From Leucaena leucocephala (Eukaryota; Streptophyta; Magnoliopsida; Fabales; Fabaceae): 64,000 nt of DNA. Shown here in pieces: positions 51,963 through 62,920 of this stretch. The stretch covers positions 14,306,501 to 14,370,500 of the forward strand of contig CM073563.1 of NCBI GenBank assembly GCA_037074615.1, written 5' to 3'. Both the position numbers and the translations under genes were made by a program. The stretch's first letter is position 1, and each line of letters begins with the position of its first letter. Below the pieces are notes generated by a model. The model was not told where the DNA came from. It searched no databases and worked only from the letters and a program-made list of their open reading frames with translations.

Positions 51963-52875
51963 AAGATGTGGGTCCATGTAGGTCGCAAAAGTGTCATCCA
52001 TTTTTTCAAAGTAGTTTTAGGCAAAGTAGCGGAACTCTGGTACTTTTCTCGACCATACTGAAAAATCCCCCCAATCTCTACTTTGAGTATGCGTTCTGGA
52101 ATGCTACTTTCCTTAAGATATGGGTCTATATAGGTCACAACAGAGTCATCAACTGTTTCAAGGTAGTTGTACGCAAATGTAGCGAAACTTTGGCACTTTA
52201 CTTTTCTACAGCGATAACCTCACCCCAATCTCAACTTTTAATACGAATTCTATAACACCTATTTTCCTTAAGATATGGGTCCATGGAGGTCACGAAAGAG
52301 TTATCCATTGTTTCAAGGAACTTTTAGGTAAATGCAACAAAACCTTGGCACTTTTCCCGACCATAATGAAAAGTCCCCACCAATATCAACATTGAATATT
52401 CATTCTAGAATGCCACATTCCTCAAGATATGGGTCCATATAGGTCACAAAAGGGTCATCAATTGTTTCTAGTTTGACTCAAATGGAGCAAAATTATTGAA
52501 CTTGTCTATACTTGTAACTCACCCCCAATCTCAACTTTCAATATGAGTTCTAGAATGTCACTTCTCCAAAGATGTGGGTCCATGCAGGTCACAAAGTGTC
52601 ATCCATTTTTTCAAAGTACTTTTAGCGAAATGTAGCGAAACTCTGGCACTTTTCCTGACCATAATGGAAAGTCCCCACCAATATCAACATTGAATATTCA
52701 TTCTAGAATGCCACTTTGCTTAAGATATGGGTCCATATAGGTCACAAAAGAGTCCTCAATTGTTTCAAGGTAGTTTTACGCAAAAGTAGCAAAACTTTGG
52801 GACTTTACTTGTCTATAGTGATAACTCACCCCCAATCGCAACCTTCAATGTGTGTTCTAGAACGTTACTTTTCTT
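51963..52875 (+). repeat. Hexamer J-A-B-C-H-I, C|H junction (913 bp)
   Basis: J here is the earliest copy with 'ctctggtactttt', a variant shared with J or J-like monomers at 55315, 57440, 58354 and 59268. The I monomer ends 'caatgtgtgttc', as does the I preceding 48907. Confidence 0.92.
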
Positions 52876-54402
52876 AAGATGTGGGTCCATGTAGGTCGCA
52901 AAAGTGTCATCCATTTTTTCAAAGTAGTTTTAGGCAAAGTAGCGGAACTCTGGCACTTTTCTCGACCATACTGAAAAAGCCCCCCAATCTCTACTTTGAG
53001 TATGCGTTCTGGAATGCTACTTTCCTTAAGATATGGGTCTATATAGGTCACAACAGAGTCATCAACTGTTTCAAGGTAGTTGTACGCAAATGTAGCGAAA
53101 CTTTGGCACTTTACTTTTCTACAGCGATAACCTCACCCCAATCTCAACTTTTAATACGAATTCTATAACACCTATTTTCCTTAAGATATGGGTCCATGTA
53201 GGTCACGAAAGAGTTATCCATTGTTTCAAGGAACTTTTAGGTAAATGCAGCAAAACCTTGGCACTTTTCCCGACCATAATGAAAAGTCCCCACCAATATC
53301 AACATTGAATATTCATTCTAGAATGCCACATTCCTCAAGATATGGGTCCATATAGGTCACAAAAGGGTCATCAATTGTTTCTAGTTTGACTCAAATGGAG
53401 CAAAATTATTGAACTTGTCTATACTTGTAACTCACCCCCAATCTCAACTTTCAATATGAGTTCTACAATGTCACTTCTCCAAAGATGTGGGTCCATGTAG
53501 GTCACAAAGTGTCATCCATTTTTTCAAAGTACTTTTAGGAAAATGTAGCGAAACTCTGGCACTTTTCCTGACCATAATGGAAATTCCCCACCAATATCAA
53601 CATTGAACATTCATTCTAGAATGCCACTTTCCTTAAGATATGGGTCCATATAGGTCGCAAGAGAGTCGTCAATTGTTCCAAGGTAGTTTTACGCAAATGT
53701 AGCAAAACTTTGGCACTTCACTTTTCTATACTGATAACTCACCCCAATCTCAACTTTTAATACGAATTCTATAACACCTATTTTCCTTAAGATATGGGTC
53801 TATGTAGGTTACGGAAGAGTTATCCATTGTTTCAAGCTACTTCTAGGCAAATGAAGCAAAACCTTGGCACTTCTCCCGACCATAATGAAAAGTCCCCACC
53901 AATATCAACATTGAATATTCATTCTAGAATGCCACATTCCTCAAGATATGGGTCCATATAGGTCACAAAAGGGTCATCAGTTGTTCAAGGTAGTTTTACT
54001 CAAATGTAGCAAAATTATTGAACTTTACTTGTCTATAGTTGTAAGTCACCCCCAATCTCAACTTTCAATATGAGTTCTAGAATGTCACTTCTCCAAAGAT
54101 GTGGGTCCATGCAGGTCACAAAGTGTCATCCATTTTTTCAAAGTACTTTTAGCGAAATGTAGCGAAACTCTGGCACTTTTCCTGACCATAATGGAAAGTC
54201 CCCACCAATATCAACATTGAATATTCATTCTAGAATGCCACTTTGCTTAAGATATGGGTCCATATAGGTCACAAAAGAGTCCTCAATTGTTTCAAGGTAG
54301 TTTTACGCAAAAGTAGCAAAACTTTGGGACTTTACTTGTCTATAGTGATAACTCACCCCCAATCGCAACCTTCAATGTGAGTTCTAGAACGTTACTTTTC
54401 TT
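52876..54402 (+). repeat. Canonical decamer (1527 bp)
   Basis: This is the last complete decamer in the window. C ends 'gttctacaatg'. E has 'tctatactgataac' and F has 'gtaggttacgg'; the F change recurs at 56228. Confidence 0.92.
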
Positions 54403-55314
54403 AAGATGTGGGTCCATGTAGGTCGCAAAAGTGTCATCCATTTTTTCAAAGTAGTTTTAGGCAAAGTAGCGAAACTCTGGCACTTTTCTCGACCATACTG
54501 AAAAATCCCCCCAATCTCTACTTTGAGTATGCGTTCTGGAATGCTACTTTCCTTAAGATATGGGTCCATAGAGGTCACAACAGAGTCATCAACTGTTTCA
54601 AGGTAGTTGTACGCAAATGTAGCGAAACTTTGGCACTTTACTTTTCTACAGCGATAACCTCACCCCAATCTCAACTTTTAATACGAATTCTATAACACCT
54701 ATTTTCCTTAAGATATGGGTCCATGTAGGTCACGAAAGAGTTATCCATTGTTTCAAGGAACTTTTAGGTAAATGCAACAAAACCTTGGCACTTTTCCCGA
54801 CCATAATGAAAAGTCCCCACCAATATCAACATTGAATATTCATTCTAGAATGCCACATTCCTCAAGATATGGGTCCATATAGGTCACAAAAGGGTCATCA
54901 ATTGTTTCTAGTTTGACTCAAATGGAGCAAAATTATTGAACTTGTCTATACTTGTAACTCACCCCCAATCTCAACTTTCAATATGAGTTCTAGAATGTCA
55001 CTTCTCCAAAGATGTGGGTCCATGCAGGTCACAAAGTGTCATCCATTTTTTCAAAGTACTTTTAGCGAAATGTAGCGAAACTCTGGCACTTTCCTGACCA
55101 TAATGGAAAGTCCCCACCAATATCAACATTGACTATTCATTCTAGAATGCCACTTTGCTTAAGATATGGGTCCATATATGTCACAAAAGAGTCCTCAATT
55201 GTTTCAAGGTAGTTTTACGCAAAAGTAGCAAAACTTTGGGACTTTACTTGTCTATAGTGATAACTCACCCCCAATCGCAACCTTCAATGTGAGTTCTAGA
55301 ACGTTACTTTTCTT
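54403..55314 (+). repeat. Hexamer J-A-B-C-H-I, C|H junction (912 bp)
   Basis: One T is lost in H ('ggcactttcctgacc'), giving 912 bp. J has 'gtagcgaaactc' and A starts 'gggtccatagagg', so this copy is more diverged than neighbouring hexamers. It is the last unit of the C|H type. Confidence 0.9.
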
Positions 55315-57439
55315 AAGATGTGGGTCCATGTAGGCCGCAAAAGTGTCATCCATTTTTTCAAAGTAGTTTTAGGCAAAGTAGCGGAACTCTGGTACTTTTC
55401 TCGACCATACTGAAAAATCCCCCCAATCTCTACTTTGAGTATGCGTTCTGGAATGCTACTTTCCTTAAGATATGGGTCTATATAGGTCACAACAGAGTCA
55501 TCAACTGTTTCAAGGTAGTTATACGCAAATGTAGCGAAACTTTGGCACTTTACTTTTCTACAGCGATAACCTCACCCCAATCTCAACTTTTAATACGAAT
55601 TCTATAACACCTATTTTCCTTAAGATATGGGTCCATGTAGGTCACGAAAGAGTTATCCATTGTTTCAAGGAACTTTTAGGTAAATGCAGCAAAACCTTGG
55701 CACTTTTCCCGACCATAATGAAAAGTCCCCACCAATATCAACATTGAATATTCATTCTAGAATGCCACATTCCTCAAGATATGGGTCCATATAGGTCACA
55801 AAAGGGTCATCAATTGTTTCTAGTTTGACTCAAATGGAGCAAAATTATTGAACTTGTCTATACTTGTAACTCACCCCCAATCTCAACTGTCAATATGAGT
55901 TCTAGAATGTCACTTCTCCAAAGATGTGGGTCCATGTAGGTCACAAAGTGTCATCCATTTTTTCAAAGTACTTTTAGGAAAATGTAGCGAAACTCTGGCA
56001 CTTTTCCTGACCATAATGGAAATTCCCCACCAATATCAACATTGAACATTCATTCTAGAATGCCACTTTCCTTAAGATATGGGTCCATATAGGTCGCAAG
56101 AGAGTCGTCAATTGTTCCAAGGTAGTTTTACGCAAATGTAGCAAAACTTTGGCACTTCACTTTTCTATACTGATAACTCACCCCAATCTCAACTTTTAAT
56201 ACGAATTCTATAACACCTATTTTCCTTAAGATATGGGTCTATGTAGGTTACGGAAGAGTTATCCATTGTTTCAAGCTACTTCTAGGCAAATGAAGCAAAA
56301 CCTTGGCACTTCTCCCGACCATAATGAAAAGTCCCCACCAATATCAACATTGAATATTCATTCTAGAATGCCACATTCCTCAAGATATGGGTCCATATAG
56401 GTCACAAAAGGGTCATCAATTGTTTCTAGTTTGACTCAAATGGAGCAAAATTATTGAACTTGTCTATACTTGTAACTCACCCCCAATCTCAACTTTCAAT
56501 ATGAGTTCTACAATGTCACTTCTCCAAAGATGTGGGTCCATGCAGGTCACAAAGTGTCATCCATTTTTTCAAAGTACTTTTAGCGAAATGTAGCGAAACT
56601 CTGGCACTTTTCCTGACCATAATGGAAATTCCCCACCAATATCAACATTGAACATTCATTCTAGAATGCCACTTTCCTTAAGATATGGGTCCATATAGGT
56701 CACAACAGAGTCGTCAATTGTTCCAAGGTAGTTTTACGCAAATGTAGCAAAACTTTGGCACTTCACTTTTCTATAGTGATAACTCACCCCAATCTCAACT
56801 TTTAATACGAATTCTATAACACCTATTTTCCGTAAGATATGGGTCTATGTAGGTCACGGAAGAGTTATCCATTGTTTCAAGCTACTTCTAGGCAAATGAA
56901 GCAAAACCTTGGCACTTCTCCCGACCATAATGAAAAGTCCCCACCAATATCAACATTGAATATTCATTCTAGAATGCCACATTCCTCAAGATATGGGTCC
57001 ATATAGGTCACAAAAGGGTCATCAATTGTTTCTAGTTTGACTCAAATGGAGCAAAATTATTGAACTTGTCTATACTTGTAACTCACCCCCAATCTCAACT
57101 TTCAATATGAGTTCTACAATGTCACTTCTCCAAAGATGTGGGTCCATGTAGGTCACAAAGTGTCATCCATTTTTTCAAAGTACTTTTAGGAAAATGTAGC
57201 GAAACTCTGGCACTTTTCCTGACCATAATGGAAATTCCCCACCAATATCAACATTGAACATTCATTCTAGAATGCCACTTTGCTTAAGATATGGGTCCAT
57301 ATAGGTCACAACAGAATCGTCAATTGTTCCAAGGTAGTTTTACGCAAATGTAGCAAAACTTTGGCACTTCACTTTTCTATACTGATAACTCACCCCAATC
57401 TCAACTTTTAATACGAATTCTATAACACCTATTTTCCTT
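55315..57439 (+). repeat. Fourteen-monomer rearranged unit with C-D-E-F tetramers (2125 bp)
   Basis: The order is J-A-B-C-D-E-F-C-[H/D]-E-F-C-D-E, with monomer starts at 55315, 55467, 55622, 55776, 55921, 56074, 56228, 56382, 56527, 56680, 56834, 56988, 57133 and 57286. C follows F twice, so a 606-bp C-D-E-F tetramer is in tandem (55776, 56382, 56988). The D position at 56527 has an H-like 5' half. E at 56680 reads 'gtcacaacagag', and F at 56834 is preceded by 'ttttccgtaag'. Confidence 0.9.
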
Positions 57440-60181
57440 AAGATATGGGTCTATGTAGGTCGCAAAAGTGTCATCCATTTTTTCAAAGTAGTTTTAGGAA
57501 AATGTAGCGGAACTCTGGTACTTTTCTCGACCATACTGAAAAATCCCCCCAATCTCTACTTTGAGTATGCGTTCTGGAATGCTACTTTCCTTAAGATATG
57601 GGTCTATATAGGTCACAACAGAGTCATCAACTGTTTCAAGGTAGTTGTACGCAAATGTAGCGAAACTTTGGCACTTTACTTTTCTACAGCGATAACCTCA
57701 CCCCAATCTCAACTTTTAATACGAATTCTATAACACCTATTTTCCTTAAGATATGGGACCATGTAGGTCACGAAAGAGTTATCCATTGTTTCAAGGAACT
57801 TTTAGGTAAATGCAGCAAAACCTTGGCACTTTTCCCGACCATAATGAAAAGTCCCCACCAATATCAACATTGAATATTCATTCTAGAATGCCACATTCCT
57901 CAAGATATGGGTCCATATAGGTCACAAAAGGGTCATCAATTGTTTCTAGTTTGACTCAAATGGAGCAAAATTATTGAACTTGTCTATACTTGTAACTCAC
58001 CCCCAATCTCAACTGTCAATATGAGTTCTAGAATGTCACTTCTCCAAAGATGTGGGTCCATGTAGGTCACAAAGTGTCATCCATTTTTTCAAAGTACTTT
58101 TAGGAAAATGTAGCGAAACTCTGGCACTTTTCCTGACCATAATGGAAATTCCCCACCAATATCAACATTGAACATTCATTCTAGAATGCCACTTTCCTTA
58201 AGATATGGGTCCATATAGGTCACAAAAGAGTCCTCAATTGTTTCAAGGTAGTTTTACGCAAAAGTAGCAAAACTTTGGGACTTTACTTGTCTATAGTGAT
58301 AACTCACCCCCAATCGCAACCTTCAATGTGAGTTCTAGAACGTTACTTTTCTTAAGATATGGGTCTATGTAGGTCGCAAAAGTGTCATCCATTTTTTCAA
58401 AGTAGTTTTAGGAAAATGTAGCGGAACTCTGGTACTTTTCTCGACCATACTGAAAAATCCCCCCAATCTCTACTTTGAGTATGCGTTCTGGAATGCTACT
58501 TTCCTTAAGATATGGGTCTATATAGGTCACAACAGAGTCATCAACTGTTTCAAGGTAGTTGTACGCAAATGTAGCGAAACTTTGGCACTTTACTTTTCTA
58601 CAGCGATAACCTCACCCCAATCTCAACTTTTAATACGAATTCTATAACACCTATTTTCCTTAAGATATGGGACCATGTAGGTCACGAAAGAGTTATCCAT
58701 TGTTTCAAGGAACTTTTAGGTAAATGCAGCAAAACCTTGGCACTTTTCCCGACCATAATGAAAAGTCCCCACCAATATCAACATTGAATATTCATTCTAG
58801 AATGCCACATTCCTCAAGATATGGGTCCATATAGGTCACAAAAGGGTCATCAATTGTTTCTAGTTTGACTCAAATGGAGCAAAATTATTGAACTTGTCTA
58901 TACTTGTAACTCACCCCCAATCTCAACTGTCAATATGAGTTCTAGAATGTCACTTCTCCAAAGATGTGGGTCCATGTAGGTCACAAAGTGTCATCCATTT
59001 TTTCAAAGTACTTTTAGGAAAATGTAGCGAAACTCTGGCACTTTTCCTGACCATAATGGAAATTCCCCACCAATATCAACATTGAACATTCATTCTAGAA
59101 TGCCACTTTCCTTAAGATATGGGTACATATAGGTCACAACAGAATCGTCAATTGTTCCAAGGTAGTTTTACGCAAATGTAGCAAAACTTTGGCACTTCAC
59201 TTTTCTATACTGATAACTCACCCCAATCTCAACTTTTAATACGAATTCTATAACACCTATTTTCCTTAAGATATGGGTCTATGTAGGTCGCAAAAGTGTC
59301 ATCCATTTTTTCAAAGTAGTTTTAGGAAAATGTAGCGGAACTCTGGTACTTTTCTCGACCATACTGAAAAATCCCCCCAATCTCTACTTTGAGTATGCGT
59401 TCTGGAATGCTACTTTCCTTAAGATATGGGTCTATATAGGTCACAACAGAGTCATCAACTGTTTCAAGGTAGTTGTACGCAAATGTAGCGAAACTTTGGC
59501 ACTTTACTTTTCTACAGCGATAACCTCACCCCAATCTCAACTTTTAATACGAATTCTATAACACCTATTTTCCTTAAGATATGGGACCATGTAGGTCACG
59601 AAAGAGTTATCCATTGTTTCAAGGAACTTTTAGGTAAATGCAGCAAAACCTTGGCACTTTTCCCGACCATAATGAAAAGTCCCCACCAATATCAACATTG
59701 AATATTCATTCTAGAATGCCACATTCCTCAAGATATGGGTCCATATAGGTCACAAAAGGGTCATCAATTGTTTCTAGTTTGACTCAAATGGAGCAAAATT
59801 ATTGAACTTGTCTATACTTGTAACTCACCCCCAATCTCAACTGTCAATATGAGTTCTAGAATGTCACTTCTCCAAAGATGTGGGTCCATGTAGGTCACAA
59901 AGTGTCATCCATTTTTTCAAAGTACTTTTAGGAAAATGTAGCGAAACTCTGGCACTTTTCCTGACCATAATGGAAATTCCCCACCAATATCAACATTGAA
60001 CATTCATTCTAGAATGCCACTTTCCTTAAGATATGGGTCCATATAGGTCGCAAAAGAGTCCTCAATTGTTTCAAGGTAGTTTTATGCAAAAGTAGCAAAA
60101 CTTTGGGACTTTACTTGTCTATAGTGATAACTCACCCCCAATCGCAACCTTCAATGTGAGTTCTAGAACGTTACTTTTCTT
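57440..60181 (+). repeat. Three 914-bp hexamers led by an F/J fusion monomer
   Basis: Units start at 57440, 58354 and 59268. The lead monomer is 153 bp. It starts like F ('gatatgggtctatgtagg'), becomes J ('tcgcaaaagtgtcatcc'), has a D-like patch ('taggaaaatgtagcg'), then returns to J ('gaactctggtac', C-run). A-B-C-D follow. The sixth monomer is an E/I fusion in the first and third units ('cctcaattgtttc', 'caatcgcaacc') but a plain E in the second ('atcgtcaattgttcc'). B starts 'gggaccatg' in all three. Confidence 0.9.
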
Positions 60182-62920
60182 AAGATGTGGGTCCATGTAG
60201 GTCGCAAAAGTGTCATCCATTTTTTCAAAGTAGTTTTAGGCAAAGTAGCGGAACTCTGGCACTTTTCTCGACCATACTGAAAAATCCCCCCAATCTCTAC
60301 TTTGAGTATACGTTCTGGAATGCTACTTTCCTTAAGATATGGGTCTATATAGGTCACAAAAGAGTCATCAACTGTTTCAAGGTAGTTTTACGCAAATGTA
60401 GCGAAACTTTGGCACTTTACTTTTCTATAGTGATAACCTCACCCCAATCTCAACTTTTAATACGAATTCTATAACACCTATTTTCCTTAAGATGTGGGTC
60501 CATGTAGGTCACGAAAGTGTTATCCATTGTTTCAAGGAACTTTTAGGTAAATGCAGCAAAACCTTGGCACTTTTCCCGACCATAATGAAAAGTCCCCACC
60601 AATATCAACATTGAATATTCATTCTAGAATGCCACATTCCTCAAGATATGGGTCCATATAGGTCACAAAAGGGTCATCAATTGTTTCTAGTTTGACTCAA
60701 ATGGAGCAAAATTATTGAACTTGTCTATACTTGTAACTCACCCCCAATCTCAACTGTCAATATGAGTTCTAGAATATCACTTCTCCAAAGATGTGGGTCC
60801 ATGTAGGTCACAAAGTGTCATCCATTTTTTCAAAGTACTTTTAGGAAAATGTAGCGAAACTCTGGCACTTTTCCTGACCATAATGGAAATTCCCCACCAA
60901 TATCAACATTGAACATTCATTCTAGAATGCCACTTTCCTTAAGATATGGGTCCATATAGGTCGCAAAAGAGTCCTCAATTGTTTCAAGGTAGTTTTATGC
61001 AAAAGTAGCAAAACTTTGGGACTTTACTTGTCTATAGTGATAACTCACCCCCAATCGCAACCTTCAATGTGAGTTCTAGAACGTTACTTTTCTTAAGATG
61101 TGGGTCCATGTAGGTCGCAAAAGTGTCATCCATTTTTTCAAAGTAGTTTTAGGCAAAGTAGCGGAACTCTGGCACTTTTCTCGACCATACTGAAAAATCC
61201 CCCCAATCTCTACTTTGAGTATACGTTCTGGAATGCTACTTTCCTTAAGATATGGGTCTATATAGGTCACAAAAGAGTCATCAACTGTTTCAAGGTAGTT
61301 TTACGCAAATGTAGCGAAACTTTGGCACTTTACTTTTCTATAGTGATAACCTCACCCCAATCTCAACTTTTAATACGAATTCTATAACACCTATTTTCCT
61401 TAAGATGTGGGTCCATGTAGGTCACGAAAGTGTTATCCATTGTTTCAAGGAACTTTTAGGTAAATGCAGCAAAACCTTGGCACTTTTCCCGACCATAATG
61501 AAAAGTCCCCACCAATATCAACATTGAATATTCATTCTAGAATGCCACATTCCTCAAGATATGGGTCCATATAGGTCACAAAAGGGTCATCAATTGTTTC
61601 TAGTTTGACTCAAATGGAGCAAAATTATTGAACTTGTCTATACTTGTAACTCACCCCCAATCTCAACTGTCAATATGAGTTCTAGAATATCACTTCTCCA
61701 AAGATGTGGGTCCATGTAGGTCACAAAGTGTCATCCATTTTTTCAAAGTACTTTTAGGAAAATGTAGCGAAACTCTGGCACTTTTCCTGACCATAATGGA
61801 AATTCCCCACCAATATCAACATTGAACATTCATTCTAGAATGCCACTTTCCTTAAGATATGGGTCCATATAGGTCGCAAAAGAGTCCTCAATTGTTTCAA
61901 GGTAGTTTTATGCAAAAGTAGCAAAACTTTGGGACTTTACTTGTCTATAGTGATAACTCACCCCCAATCGCAACCTTCAATGTGAGTTCTAGAACGTTAC
62001 TTTTCTTAAGATGTGGGTCCATGTAGGTCGCAAAAGTGTCATCCATTTTTTCAAAGTAGTTTTAGGCAAAGTAGCGGAACTCTGGCACTTTTCTCGACCA
62101 TACTGAAAAATCCCCCCAATCTCTACTTTGAGTATACGTTCTGGAATGCTACTTTCCTTAAGATATGGGTCTATATAGGTCACAAAAGAGTCATCAACTG
62201 TTTCAAGGTAGTTTTACGCAAATGTAGCGAAACTTTGGCACTTTACTTTTCTATAGTGATAACCTCACCCCAATCTCAACTTTTAATACGAATTCTATAA
62301 CACCTATTTTCCTTAAGATGTGGGTCCATGTAGGTCACGAAAGAGTTATCCATTGTTTCAAGGAACTTTTAGGTAAATGCAGCAAAACCTTGGCACTTTT
62401 CCCGACCATAATGAAAAGTCCCCACCAATATCAACATTGAATATTCATTCTAGAATGCCACATTCCTCAAGATATGGGTCCATATAGGTCACAAAAGGGT
62501 CATCAATTGTTTCTAGTTTGACTCAAATGGAGCAAAATTATTGAACTTGTCTATACTTGTAACTCACCCCCAATCTCAACTGTCAATATGAGTTCTAGAA
62601 TATCACTTCTCCAAAGATGTGGGTCCATGTAGGTCACAAAGTGTCATCCATTTTTTCAAAGTACTTTTAGGAAAATGTAGCGAAACTCTGGCACTTTTCC
62701 TGACCATAATGGAAATTCCCCACCAATATCAACATTGAACATTCATTCTAGAATGCCACTTTCCTTAAGATATGGGTCCATATAGGTCGCAAAAGAGTCC
62801 TCAATTGTTTCAAGGTAGTTTTATGCAAAAGTAGCAAAACTTTGGGACTTTACTTGTCTATAGTGATAACTCACCCCCAATCGCAACCTTCAATGTGAGT
62901 TCTAGAACGTTACTTTTCTT
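60182..62920 (+). repeat. Three near-identical 913-bp hexamers J-A-B-C-D-[E/I]
   Basis: Units start at 60182, 61095 and 62008. The D-type 3' flank and E-type start ('ggtcgcaaaagag') run into I ('gtcctcaattg'), so E-F-G-H is deleted by an E/I exchange. The length equals that of the C|H hexamer, but D is kept and H is lost. Copies share many new variants ('gagtatacgttctgg', 'ctatagtgataacc', 'ttttatgcaaaag', 'tagaatatcac'), and only a few differences between them were noticed (for example 'gaaagtgtt' versus 'gaaagagtt' in B). This is the most homogeneous part of the window. Confidence 0.92.
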
